Assembly (NCBI RefSeq): GCF_901933205.1
Contig: NC_044571.1
Location: forward strand, 12,044,420-12,108,419
Source of the DNA: Camarhynchus parvulus
Lineage: Eukaryota > Chordata > Aves > Passeriformes > Thraupidae
Direction: 5' to 3'
DNA length: 64,000 nt
Every line of letters starts with the position of its first letter. Within the stretch, counting starts at the first letter, position 1. The notes below the pieces were generated by a model. That model did no database searches. It saw only the letters and a list, made by a program, of their open reading frames with translations, and was not told where the DNA came from. A program made the position numbers and the translations under genes. Shown here piece by piece: positions 51,119 to 62,556 of this stretch.

Positions 51119-51315
51119 GTGCTTCTGGTCCTCACCTTTCCCCATCAGCTTATAACAATGAGTCCTCTGTGGATTTCCTTCAGACTGGTGGAAATAAGGG
51201 TGATACACCTTGGCTTCACTATGGAAAGGAAGATCCTAATATGCAGAATTTGGACATTACCATCTGCCTATCACCCTTCTATTTCATTTTTTTCTCAACT
51301 GGTAAGACTTTCTGA
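51119..51315 (+). other. Candidate coding exon, gene unknown
   Basis: A splice-acceptor-like sequence (TTTTTGCATGTACTTCCTCCAG, ending at 51118) precedes an open frame that begins ASGPHLSPSAYNNESS. The frame is rich in Gly, Asn, Asp and Ser and continues with QTGGNKGDTPWLHYGKEDP. A strong donor-like sequence, ACTG|GTAAGA, follows at 51301/51302. The interval 51119-51301 is 183 bp, a multiple of three, with the same phase at both ends (one base of the split codon upstream, phase 1-1). Codons are often G-first with pyrimidine in third place. If read as a terminal exon, the stop is at 51313-51315 and an AATAAA lies at 51553-51558. The last third (ITICLSPFYFIFF) is less convincing. A competing 142-codon frame overlaps (51086-51514) and looks like chance. 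I could not name the gene. Confidence 0.25.
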
Positions 51316-53237
51316 AACTAATATATTATACCAGGCTATTGTAAAAGTGACAGATAAAGTCTATTTTGTGATATGGACTCTTGTACTGACCCCTCAGAGG
51401 CCTTCTCTCATCCAGGTTTCAAGAATTTGTAACTTGCTTTACACTCACAATTTTAAAATAGAAGTTCATTTCCTACTTCATCTCATAATTTTCATATTGA
51501 AAATTATCTTTTAGGTCTAGAGAATTTGCATTTCATTAAATTGGAATATTAGAATAAAAGTTTCAAGAAATTGTCTTTCCTAAACCAAGATAAATGGGAA
51601 GAATAAGTAAATAGGAAGTTTCTAAAAATAAAAGACAAAACTGAGGATATTTACATTGCTGTAAAGTTTGGGAATGATTCTGTTATAAAGAGGTAGAGAA
51701 TATTGCAATCTCTTGAAGAAACATCATTAAAAAATGTGAGCCTTCTGTATCTGATACATGGAAGAACTTGTGATATTAATTTTGTTATGTAGGTATTAAT
51801 GATCCAATTTCTGAAACAAAATTCTGAATTAATGTAATGAGGGCTGCAGAATGAGTATTCATTCTGTATTATGTTCTCTTTCTTCCTATTGAAACAATTC
51901 TGTATAGTGCCAAATGAAGACCTTTGGGCTACCTTACATAACCTGACTAGAATATTAGAGTTTCTCATGCAAGATAAAGCATGTAAATGTCTTTTGCTTT
52001 TTATCCACTAAATCTTTCTACTTAAGTATAGATCTACTTGAATTTCAACACATGTCCCTTTTACAAACATGGTGAAGATAAATCATGTCTATTTTTATAC
52101 CTTTTATGTTTTGGGTAAAAGTATCTATTTCTTTCATGATTTTCCCCTCACCCCCCACACAGGTAGAGTTTGGTGGGAGAGCTCCAAATCCTGAGATAAG
52201 TCCAGTCTGAAGAAATCTTTAACTCTCCTTTTCTTGAGATGAATTGGAACAACTAGATAGAACTAAGAACAGCAGACTTTCATTTCTTTTCTCCTGGAAA
52301 GTTTTTTTGTTATCTGTGTTTATAACAAAAAGTATTTTCACACTGATCCATTTGATAAACCAATGCAAAATGAAAGCTATTTAACAACTATATATATAAA
52401 CTAGTTTGCACTGATAGGCTGTATCATTATAGCTGTGAAAACAGTACATTCACATTTTCTGTCTTATAAATGACATCTCAGGTTTGAAGTTCACCATGTT
52501 ATTTTAAAATGTACTAAGCTTTTGGTATTATTTCATATGAGTAACTTATCTGTGCACTAATCTTATATAACATTGCTGTTTAATGAACAGAAAGAACTCT
52601 TGCTCAAAAAACACTTGGAAAACCAGCTTGCTAAACAAATGTGATTCAATTACAGTATCAGTAGCTATTTGTGATATGTTAAAGAGAAACTGTTCTGGAA
52701 GAATTTCCATTTTAAGTTGTTTTGACAGTACTGCACATTCTCCAATGAAGGTCTCAAATTTACCATAATACAGAAAAATGCAAGTTTTAACCAACTCATA
52801 AGTTACCAAAAGCAAGGTTTTAATTTTTGTTTTCAAATTCTTTTTTCTTAATATATTAATTTCTTGCTCTTTTTCATAAATAAAAATTATAACATTTTAG
52901 AGACATAAGTCCTTCTAAAATTTTGATTTTCTTAAAATATGAGTGCCTTCTTCATTGTGGTGCAAATATTTCAGCATCTCAAGGACTAATTTTGCTGTTT
53001 AATAAATGTATTGCCACTCACACCTAAATCAAGGGAGTTCATCTAATTTACTCTACCATTCAAGTTTCTTGTGAGGTCTGATACATTTTACACAGATGGC
53101 AAATTACTCAATGATTCTGATTATGACAAACTCTTGCATCTAAAAAAGTAATTTTCGGCCTACAAATTTTCTGCTAATAACAAAAGTATTCATTTGAATA
53201 AGTTCAGTGAATGAGGAATGATCTTTTTCTTCTGCAG

Positions 53238-53739
53238 CATGAACGGTGCATCTGCATTAACAGGAAGTTCCTTCATGACTTTTGGCATTCATATTGACTG
53301 TGTTCTTTTGATCCACCCCCTCCAAGAAGCTGAGGGAGTGGGTCATGAACTCCCCTGTACTGTTAGAACTTGCTATGTATTTTATAAACTATTTTCAGCA
53401 ATACTTGTTTCTGTTGCTAGTCTTTTATGTGGGTTTTTTTTTCAATTAAGCCCTGCTGAAGATACTTGCCTTAATCTTTTTCTGTCTCCACAAAGCCATC
53501 TGAGAGCCGAAGAAAAAAATCGCTCATTCTGAGAAACACCTAGTTCTGGGGTTTTGCTTGTATTCTGCTTTCGTCTTACTGAGTTTCTTTCCATTAAAGC
53601 TATTCATCCTTTTTGTTTCTCTATAGGGGACATTTTGTTACCATCTCCCCTTAAAAGTCCTTTATCAGATAGAAGGGGTCAAGTCACAAGGACAAATGGA
53701 CCAAGACACAACTCTAATTTGAGACCAGAGCTTTGCTGA
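53238..53739 (+). other. Two acceptor-like sites followed by open frames
   Basis: ATCTTTTTCTTCTGCAG, ending at 53237, is a strong splice-acceptor-like sequence and precedes an open frame to a stop at 53530-53532. A second one, CCTTTTTGTTTCTCTATAG, ends at 53626 and precedes a frame (GDILLPSPLKSPLSDRRGQV...) that stops at 53737-53739. The second frame is basic and proline/serine-rich with no known domain. Another 79-codon frame follows at 54238-54477. Acceptor-like sequences are frequent in AT-rich DNA, so this may be coincidence. Confidence 0.12.
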
Positions 53740-55145
53740 CCCTCGTTATTTTTCAGATATAAATGTTTTGCTTTCCTTCACTCTTTCATTCTCTTCTATC
53801 TGCCCCGTAGTGTCGAAAGGAGGATGTTCTCTTATCTGTCTCATTAATCATCTCTGGCAGCTTATCCACAGCAATCTTTCTGTAGGATGCTACAAGCTGA
53901 TTTCACCTCACCGTAGAAGAGGACTGAGCCTTTGACACTATGATCTGCAGGCACAGCCTAGGTGCACTATTCAGCCTTTTCAGCGGTTTTTATGTGGATT
54001 CTTCATCATACAGGGGCTTGTCAACCTACATTACTTAAGTGTGACAAGATGAAAGGACATCAGCCCTGAGTATGATGGACAGGAACCTTCATGCTCTTGT
54101 GTGATGACACTGATAAAACTGATATAATGAAAATTATCAAGTGTTGTCAAAGTAATTTAAAGACAATTTGTGCTGCACCTTTTAGTGCACTTGCAAATTA
54201 TTTCATTTTACAACTAGGTAAATAAGATGCAAAAAGAATGCTCATAGCTAGAGGTCAGCAGCTGTTTACACCAATCTCTTGCACAGGCACTGGAGAGAAG
54301 CAGCAATGCTTACCCAGTCCACTAATCAGACTTCCTGGTGGGACTGGCAGGAATGGAGCTACAATGGAAGTAACTTTTAGACACAGTATTGTGATTTTTC
54401 ATGTCGTGTCGAAAATTGCAAATTCATTATTAGTCCCAAGAGGCAGAGGATGTTTAAGGATCACCTGGCTTTGGTAATCATGAGTCAATACATCTCCAGG
54501 ACATTATGAAAACTAATAATTTTCATATTTATGCAAATAATTTCTAATGGGAAATACCAATTGCTGCGCCTAACTTTCTATTACGATGTGCTGAATACAA
54601 GGTAGTTTTGTATAGACCTCAATGCAATAGCACTGTATTGGCAATATTCTTGAAAATATAAACCAGGAAAGTTTAAACATTGTTTTGTTTTTATTTCTGT
54701 AAGTATAGATTCCATCAAGTATCTTTAGATTGATAACTTACTAATTTTTTTAATGTAACTCATACTAATCCTTCAGGATACACAAGGCAGATGAAAATAA
54801 ATAACAAATGGCTATATGTGGCAGCATTTACAGTGACCAAAAGATTGAATACATTTTTGATGTATCTTGAAAAAGACATCATTTTCATTTGCGTACAAAA
54901 AAAAACCTTACATTAAAATTTTCCTTTCACTTTCCCTCAAGACCCTCATATAGTCTATGAAAAGTTTCAAAAATTACTGTATTTAGAAAAAAATAAAGGC
55001 AGAGAAAAAAGAGCACTGGTTATCAGTCATTTAATGATAACAAAAGTCATAATCTTTGTGTAAACACTCATCCAAAACTGACCTAAATAGCTTCTACTCT
55101 CAGGTCCTGAAACCCCAAATTTATATGACAAGTAGCCCACACTGA

Positions 55146-55165
55146 AAGCAAGCAAGCAAGCAAGC
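55146..55165 (+). repeat. (AAGC)5 microsatellite
   Basis: Five AAGC units. Confidence 0.9.
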
Positions 55166-55980
55166 AACCAGACACAACAACAGAAACATGAGACTGTATT
55201 GGCAAAGGGAAGGAAGAGAAGGGACTCTAACTCTCTGGGATATTAGGACTTTTTATTTCTAAAATATATCATGTCAGAGCAGCCAGACAACCACATTTAT
55301 CCCTTTGAAAGAAGAAAATACATAGGGCATAACAAAAAAATCTGACTCATTATGGACCTATCAAAATGTCATTTAGAGTTGCAACGCAAATAAAAAATAT
55401 GGCCTAAAAGTGAGAAGAACTCCTCATGGACCATATTAAATGCAAAAATAATGCTAAACAGTGATAGAGAATCTGAAAATCAGCTTTCCCACCAAGGATA
55501 TGACAAAAGAAATATATACTCCCTAAATCCCATAATTCATCATTCAAAGAATTTCTGAAGTCTTTGTGTTTTTGCAAAGTAGAAGATGCGTTGTCAGTTC
55601 CTTAAATATATTACAGAACTAGGCATCATTTTGGAAATATGCAGTCATTTCGAAATGTACTGACCTATGGCATACTGAATCATGAACATTTTGGCCTTTG
55701 GTCTATTAAATAATGCATCCTCTCTGTAATGCTTTTGGACAGTGTCTCCAAAAACTGTGTATAGAAGGGCATATGTTTAACACTAGAAAACAGAGACTTT
55801 TAAAATTTAGACTTAATATCATGGAATTTATCAAATAATTAGGAAAAGAATGGGGGCAAGAATCATGTAACAGAAAAATAGCAAAGATTTTATTGCCTGT
55901 AATATTGATGTATTACATTAAAGACTGTTCACCTAATGTGTATTGAGCATAATAAGTGACAACAATATAGGATTCAGACT

Positions 55981-56265
55981 TCACTTTGAACTCTTGAAAT
56001 TTGTGCCTGAGCTAGAGTCCAAAAGTCTTTCGTTTTTGTAGGTCAAATCTTTGTGTCCTGTTAATACTTCGACAAAGCGCGTGTTCAGATTGTTATCTGA
56101 ACCATCCTTATAGAGGATAAATTCCTGTATAATATTAGCAGCCATTCCAAAATGCCCCAGTCTCCCACAAAATGCCCCAGGATCTGACAGAACACTTATA
56201 TAATGCATCATCAAATCCCAATGAGTGAGATATTGCCCAGAAAAAATTGTTTTGATGGGACACAT
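55981..56265 (-). other. 94-codon protein-like open frame, product unknown
   Basis: The frame starts at an ATG on the minus strand (56265) and ends with TGA at 55981. Its C-terminal half is hydrophilic (for example YKDGSDNNLNTRFVEVLTG) and its codons are often G-first with T or C third, which is more coding-like than average for this window. There is a 20-bp internal repeat (CTGGGGCATTTTG twice). No signal peptide, domain or family was recognised, and there is no evidence of splice sites or a promoter. It could be a decayed exon, a small lineage-specific gene or chance. Confidence 0.15.
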
Positions 56266-57339
56266 CTCTGGTAATGCCTTAGCACAGCCTTGTGAGTATC
56301 ATCACTCCCACACAGCCATGCTCCCAGTGACTGTGGCTCTCAGGAGTTCTTATAAGAAAAAAAAATTACAATTACTCTCAGCCTGGCCCCAGGCTTTATC
56401 CATTTTAGTTTCCTTAGTTTCTCATGTGAAGTTGTTCTATGGGAAAATCAATAGGAAGTCCAAAGATATGATGCAGTAGGATCAACAAATTTGGCCCTCT
56501 TTACCTGAAAAAACCGTGTGCAGTACTTTCTCTGTACAGCTGTGCAAATGGAACTGCAATCTGGTCTAACACTTGCAGGGGACTCATAAATGACTCAATA
56601 GAAATACATTTTTGTGTGCTGTTTTTTCCTGCAGTAAACTGATTTGTTCCTTTAAAGAGGTCAATGTAGAGTGTTTTTATTGCTGTATCTTAATATTTCC
56701 CATGTGCTTCTCCTAAGAGGATGAAGGAAGCAACAGTGTCACCTGTGTTGCAGACTTCAGTAAGATGATATTTCAGTTTGGTTTTTTTTTTAAACAGGAG
56801 AGTTTTGTTTCCCAGGAAATGAAGGCAGAAGTAAAATTCAATGATGTTAGGTTTAATGTATGAGTCATCTAAGCAAATTAACTATTTCTCCTGTATATAA
56901 AACATTACTCACTTCAAGCCATAAATATATAATTAAAAATATAACAGTCTACAAATGGAAATGCAAGCACATACTTAAAGTTTTCTCAGATAGCTACAAT
57001 GTCTTACCTTCAGCACTTCAACAAGTCAGTTCAGTAATTTAAAAGTCTAGTTTTTTGTCTGAGTATTATAATTACTGTAAGGAAATCTATTCAGGGTGTT
57101 GCATGGCCAGTAGCTAACCATTAGTGTGAACAACCCTAGTCATTTGTCACAAAGCAAAGAAACCCCAGAGCACACCTGTGTTTCAGTACAAAAATGTAAT
57201 CCTGTAGCAATAAAGCTAAGCCTCTATTATATTCAATGAGTTTTGAAACCACAAAAAGGGGCTAGAAAACTTGAGCCTTTGCCTTTCAAGAACCATGCAA
57301 CGACACTGCATCAGCACCTCTCTGTCAACTGTGGGTTTT

Positions 57340-57780
57340 AAAATTAAATTCCCCTGGGGTAGAGTGCCCTGCAGCCATGGGGCATGGCATTGTCCAGGCA
57401 AGGAGAGCCAAACTCAGGACCAGGTAACACAGGTGTGAGCAGAGTGGCTCTGTGCATGGAGGCAATTATGTTTGTTCATCCCAAAGTCTCTGCACTGCTC
57501 CCTGTTTTCAAGCAGTGAACATGAAGGGTGGAATAGGAGTCAGCATCTTTGCTGTCCCATCTCTCCCTTGGCTAGCAGAGGTGCCAGACATACTGACAGG
57601 GCACCCTGCACCATACCAAAAGATAAATGATTCTCCTCGTGTACCCTGAGCAGCTCAGGGTGATGTTATAATCTTCCAAAAGCAGTAACTCCCAGAGGCT
57701 CCGCAAGGCAAGCAGAGATCTGCATGACCCTGACTGGATCCATCCAACAGTCTGGCACCCCAACAACCTAGAAAGTGACC
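57340..57780. other. GC-richer interval with a hairpin
   Basis: About 440 bp are richer in G+C than their flanks. A perfect 8-bp stem with a 3-nt loop (ACCCTGAG CAG CTCAGGGT) lies at 57643-57661. I found no CR1 or LTR signature and no convincing exon. The identity is unknown. Confidence 0.35.
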
Positions 57781-58180
57781 TCCAGAAAGTGACATTAGCA
57801 CTTCACTTCAGAGAAAGTAACAGATTTGTGTAATTCATAAAGAAAAAGTGAGGTGAGAAATCCCCACAAAAGAGGGTTTCACTCCAAAAAGCACTAGTAA
57901 CCCGTGCTCTCTCTAAGCCAATCCACACCAGGCAAATGATGTCTGAGTCTTGTTAAAGAAACAAGCTTATCTGAACAGCTTGATTGCTATTATGAACCTT
58001 GCAGTGGGAGTTTGGCTTTTAGCATATGTGAAAGTATAGTGTGCTCTGCTTTATGTATATAAACAATTTCCCCATAGTAACATAGTAAACATTGCACTGA
58101 ATAGATATGGCCACAAAGCCCAAGCACGCACTTTCAGTGCCTAGCACTTTCAAATTACTTTCCTTCTTGAACCAGTTTTC

Positions 58181-58204
58181 AAACAAATAAACAAACAAAC
58201 AAAA
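58181..58204 (+). repeat. (AAAC)n microsatellite
   Basis: AAAC units, one varied to AAAT, directly follow a pyrimidine-rich stretch. Confidence 0.85.
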
Positions 58205-58221
58205 TATCTTTCAATAAATCT

Positions 58222-58545
58222 TTAAAAAAAATCCTTCAATGTTACTAAAGTTATTGTGATTTTAGAAAAGAAGGATATATTTGGGGTGACAAAAAGGGAA
58301 GACAAGGAAACATAAGGCAGATTTCTAATGTTGTTGTGACTTAAGCAGCAGACAAACCGCAAAGAAGAGGAATAAACAGCCCATGCTGTAGGATCCAGCA
58401 CATTTAGAGGGTCTGGGTATGTAAGTGGTACAGAAGGCCTTTTATGCTGTGTAAGAGGCAAACCCATGTGCTTGGTATGCTGCTGACTCTGCAACACAAA
58501 AGCTTGAACAGACAGTACTGTACAGGGTCCTGAAGGAAGCTGCAC
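58222..58545 (-). other. 107-codon open frame, minus strand, product unknown
   Basis: The frame is open from 58545 to 58222, with no ATG at the upstream end. The first two thirds (for example LTYPDPLNVLDPTAWAVYSS) have ordinary protein-like composition; the end is hydrophobic and AT-driven. An AAGAAGTGCAG sequence before it could be a weak splice acceptor. I recognise no family, and chance is the likeliest explanation. Confidence 0.08.
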
Positions 58546-58619
58546 TTCTTTTCTAAAAATATTTACAACCTGAAACTTTTTAAGAAATGCAGGACACCCT
58601 GAGATAGATAATATTCATT

Positions 58620-58671
58620 AAAAAAATTAAACCAAAAAAACAACAAAACGAAGAAACAAAACCAAACCCAA
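58620..58671 (+). repeat. A-rich, C-interrupted tract
   Basis: A runs alternate with CC, CAAC and CAAAACC units, of the same type as the tracts at 33199 and 59551. Confidence 0.8.
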
Positions 58672-59311
58672 ATGAGGTTCTTTTAAGCACTTTTTGTGCC
58701 GCCCTACATATTTCAGTAGTATTGGAACACTGTCTTAAGGGTCAAGAGTCCTGTTCTGCTTTACTGGAATGCCCTGATAAAAGGGCAAGGAGAAGGATCT
58801 CCAGTGGCACTGTCAAAGGGTGCAGGAGCAGATCACAGTTCAAGGCTTGAGGACAAGAATGCACCTCCAAGACTGCACATGATTTTGAAGTGAGGTAGGA
58901 AGATCTTTTTTTATAAATCTAATAGGCATCTATTCAACTTGTGAATATATATTCAATCTCTTCTGTTTACAAGATCTTCTGTGATAAAACCCAAAACCAG
59001 ATAACTTCTATGAATTTCATAATTGCAACAACAAAAAAAAAAAAGAAAAAGGAGAAGGTTTTTTCATCTCAGAGCAAACAATTGCTCTAAGATAATGGAA
59101 ACCTTTATACTCTTGACACAGAGGCCTTCTGGGCCTTGCCAGTTGCCTACAAAGCCCTCTTCAAAAAGGCTGCTTACAAAGGATTGAGACTTAAACATTG
59201 TGAAAACAAGATACCATTACTCTTTGACTTGTAAAATCAATCATTCACTGTTAAATATTATGGCCTCTCTATCACCTTTCCCTTCTCCATGACTTTTATT
59301 TACCACACAAG

Positions 59312-59350
59312 CTTCTTTTTTTTTTCTTCTTTTTTTTTTTTCTTCCACAG
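59312..59350 (+). repeat. Pyrimidine tract ending in CAG
   Basis: Long T runs with a few C end in TTCCACAG at 59350. It has the form of a strong 3' splice site, but no long open frame with a donor follows, so it is listed only as a pyrimidine tract. Confidence 0.7.
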
Positions 59351-59550
59351 GCTCAAACAACTGTAAAGGATTTAAATGTTACCTAATTCACCCTGTTGGG
59401 GCAGTGTCAATGAACCCATCCCTGTGGGCCACATTTTCTTCCTTTAACTGCTTCTTTTACAATCTGCTTTATCCTCCTCTAGATTGACTGGGAAATTTTA
59501 CAGCTTTCCAAAACTTAATAAAGCTTTTCAACCACTTGTCTGCATATTGC

Positions 59551-59636
59551 AAAAAAAAAAAAAAAAACAAACCAAAAAAACCCAACCAAACAAAAAACCA
59601 AACAAGAAAAAAAACCAAAACAAAACACAAAAAAAT
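59551..59636 (+). repeat. A17 run and A/C-rich tract
   Basis: Seventeen A are followed by about 70 bases of A runs interrupted by C (CAAACC, CCCAACC and AAACAAG). Confidence 0.9.
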
Positions 59637-60225
59637 TAGGTTGTCAGAGATTCAGCGTCCAAAGATTCACATGGCTTGCATTTTATCAAACCAATAAAAA
59701 CAAAAAACCTCTGAAATAGGTATTAATGCATTTCATGCATTTTCTACATATCTTTTCTGTAACACAGATATTCATTGATGTGGACCTACCTGGTTTCTAA
59801 GGAAATATTCTACAGACCTGGCATAAAAAGGCATTGAATGTGTTATGCTGCCCCAGTATCTTCAAGCAGTAGAATAACCAATGATTTATGGACTGAGAGA
59901 GTCTGAAGGGCTTCCACAGAAAACAGAAAGGAATAAATAACGACAGGAAATGTTGACAGTGATGTATCAGTCAAGGCATTTTTCTTCTCAGTAGACAAGG
60001 GACAACCATTTTTTTTGTAAATAGGAATTTCATCATGTCTCTGGTCAGCCTGGTGATATCACCCTAGCCTTGATGAGAACTCCAGAACAAGCCTGAAGAA
60101 TAAGTATCAGACACTAAATCAAGGCCCTTTTGTGACCACATTGTAAGGTAATAAAGTATAATTAGAGCAGAATTTCCGATTTTCTTTTCATATTTCTGGT
60201 TCTTTGAAACAGAGTAATTTAGATT

Positions 60226-60267
60226 TGTTGGGTTTTTTGTTGGTTTTTGTTGGTTTTTTTTTTTTTT
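60226..60267 (+). repeat. T/G-rich tract (GTTGG and T runs)
   Basis: GTTGGGTTTTTTGTTGG is followed by further GTTGG units and a run of 14 T. It is the opposite-strand counterpart of the A/C-rich tracts. Confidence 0.85.
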
Positions 60268-60479
60268 AATCTACCTTTACAATATTTGGATGTTTCCAGC
60301 AACTGTAAATCAGAAAAAAATGAATATTTTTTTTATATTTTGTGGAAGATGCAACTTTTCAAAATTTTTATATAAGTACAGGAAAATTCAGAAAACTCAC
60401 TTTAAACTTTATTCAGACATTTTTCTTTTCTAAAAAAAACCCACTTGTGTGAACTCATGTCCACATGCTTAAAATCTTG

Positions 60480-60860
60480 ATGAATGCATAAGCTTTATGA
60501 TGGATTAAGGCTGTGATTAATTAAAGCTGCAGGTTTAGCTAATCATCTCAAAATTTAATTTTCTTCAAAATCCCTCAAACTTTAATATTAATATTGGAAA
60601 GAAAAGTAGAAGCGGCGTCTTTTCATCCATTTCCCAGTCAGCGAGAATGAGGGCCTTTTATCAGCACTTTTCAGGCAGGGAAAATTGATGAAATGGAGAA
60701 AGTTTGGAGCAATTAGAAAAGGAAGTCAGTCAGACTTTTTTAGACAAGTCCACAGAGATTATGTTAGCCCAGGATACAAAGAAGCAGATAAATTGGGTTG
60801 TCTGTGGCCATTAGGGTTCTTGGGGCAATGCCTTGTTCTTCACTAATGTGAGCAGCAACA
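60480..60860. promoter_or_regulatory. Candidate conserved non-coding element (enhancer-like)
   Basis: The interval has a mixed, low-repeat composition with clustered transcription-factor-like words: TGATTAATTAAAG (homeodomain type), GCTAATCATCT, AAAATTGATGAAATGG and GGAGCAATTAGAAAAGG. It also holds a rare CpG pair (GAAGCGGCGTC). It contains no open frame, repeat or simple sequence. This is judged by appearance only; conservation was not tested. Confidence 0.2.
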
Positions 60861-62294
60861 CTCCCTCTAATCTGCCTGTGTGCCAGCAGTGGTCAGCCTT
60901 AGCCCCAGTGGTCAGGTGGACAAGGTTCTTGAAACAGGATTTGGAACAGTTCAGCTCCTCAGAATAAAAGAAAAAGTAATTTCTCTAGAAATTACATTCA
61001 CTTGACATCTACAAGAGTCTGAAAGCAATGCAGAGCTTCCTTATGTGTTTTTTACATCACATGTTAGATATGCATTAAAATGATAGCATGAATTCTGATA
61101 GGTCAGTGATCATTGCAATAGTGGAATATCATGCAAAGTTACATTTCTTTTTTAAAAGAAGGCAAAAAAGATGCATAAAACATTAAATCAAATTTTGCAT
61201 TGGATTTAAGGAAAGTTTTCATTGTAAAGAATTAAAAGGTACTAATTTGTTTTTGTTTTGAAGACTATTTGTACAAATCAAAAATTGTGTGGGCTTTCCA
61301 GCTCACATGAAAAATAAAGCAGATTTAGTGACAATCTAGCATAGTAACACTAGGATTAGTAGCATAAACTAGAACTGACTATTTTTTCAATCTAATAAGG
61401 TAGTTATAAGATCAAAGTAGTTCTAGAGAGAAATATTTTTGACCTAAAATTTTAATTAATTTTGATTAGTTCAGAAGAAAACCTTTGCTTTTTTGAGATG
61501 CATAAAATGACAACAGAGAATGTACTGGCAGTAAAGGAAAAAAAAAATCAGTTTCTGCTGCATTCTTTGCTTTCTGAACCCAACGTGACTATAATTTAGG
61601 TGTCAAGCAAAATTATGTTAGAAACGTTTTCCTTGTCCTTGTTTGTTCACATCACAACATTGGCATGTTTTTACAGTTCAGATGGAAAGAAACAAGAGAT
61701 TTGAACTAAGGGACTCAGGTTTGAAATGACAGCAACAGAAGGAAAAGTCTAAACAGCATTTTTCTGCACCGTAGTTATCTGTAAGTATCTTGCAGAAATA
61801 TATATTTTATGGACAAAGGGCAAGTTCAGAAAGACAAATAATTAATGAAAAATCCTTGAATGAGAGGAAAAACATGACCTAAATACTTACTTTGACCCCA
61901 TAGCAAAGCCAAGGTTTTATATTCTCCCCTCTCCTCCCCATCCCAGAGCTGCGTAGCAGAAAGAACACAGGGCTTGGCAGTGGCTCAATACAACATATTG
62001 TTTCTCATCCCACCTCCAAGATGGATTTGAAGGAAGGTTTTCTGTTTTAGACATACATAGGGTAGCTGTGAGGAAAGATTCATCTTAAATCTGCAAAATC
62101 AGAGAAAGTCTGACTTATGTCCTATAGCTTGTTTTATCCATTTCAATATCAATAGTATAAGTTTAATACCTAAAAGTTTTGGATTCTATATCAATTACTA
62201 TTTTTTCTAAATCCCTGATAAGACACAGTGACCATGAATTGCACATTTTGTGATGAAAATGCTTTAGAAAGTATTTATTTTTCCAATTGCTATG

Positions 62295-62556
62295 ATCACA
62301 GAATCACAGAATCATTATGGCTGGAAGGAAGCTCTGGAGGTCACCCAGTCCAACGCCCCTGCCAAGGCAGGGTCACCTGGAGCAGGTGACACAGGAACAT
62401 CCAGATGGGTTTTGAATGTCTACAAAGAAGGAGGCTCCATAACCTGGGCAGCTGTTCCAGTGCTCTCCATCCTCAATGGAAAAAAGTTCTTCCTCATCTT
62501 GAGGTGGAACTTCTTTTGGTTTAGTTCATGACCATTACTCTTTCACTTCCTGCTGT
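62295..62556 (-). mobile_element. CR1 LINE 3' tail, minus strand
   Basis: The plus strand starts ATCACAGAATCACAGAATCA and TTATGGCTGGAAGGAAGC, the reverse complement of a CR1 3' end. It continues with CACCCAGTCCAACGCCCCTG, CATCCAGATGGGTTTTGAAT and GTTCTTCCTCATCTTGAGG. It stops near CTTTCACTTCCTGCTG. The copy is 5'-truncated and about 260 bp long, and belongs to a subfamily different from the copies at 33681, 39789 and 42883. Confidence 0.95.

Larger units (their letters stand above)
50585..62294. other. Long repeat-poor AT-rich stretch
   Basis: Almost 12 kb contain no CR1 or LTR that I recognise. This is the stretch with the best candidates for exons (51.1, 53.2-53.7 and 56.0-56.3 kb), a GC-richer interval (57340-57780) and a possibly conserved non-coding block (60480-60860). 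Simple repeats are listed separately. Confidence 0.55.

Noticed and set aside
51086..51514. 142-codon plus-strand frame, the second longest in the window
   Set aside because: It is rich in Leu, Ile and Phe, as expected of chance translation in AT-rich DNA, and the competing frame at 51119 is more protein-like.
59312..59400. Strong acceptor-like pyrimidine tract with CAG
   Set aside because: The sequence after it has no long open frame with a matching donor, and similar T/C tracts are common as simple repeats.
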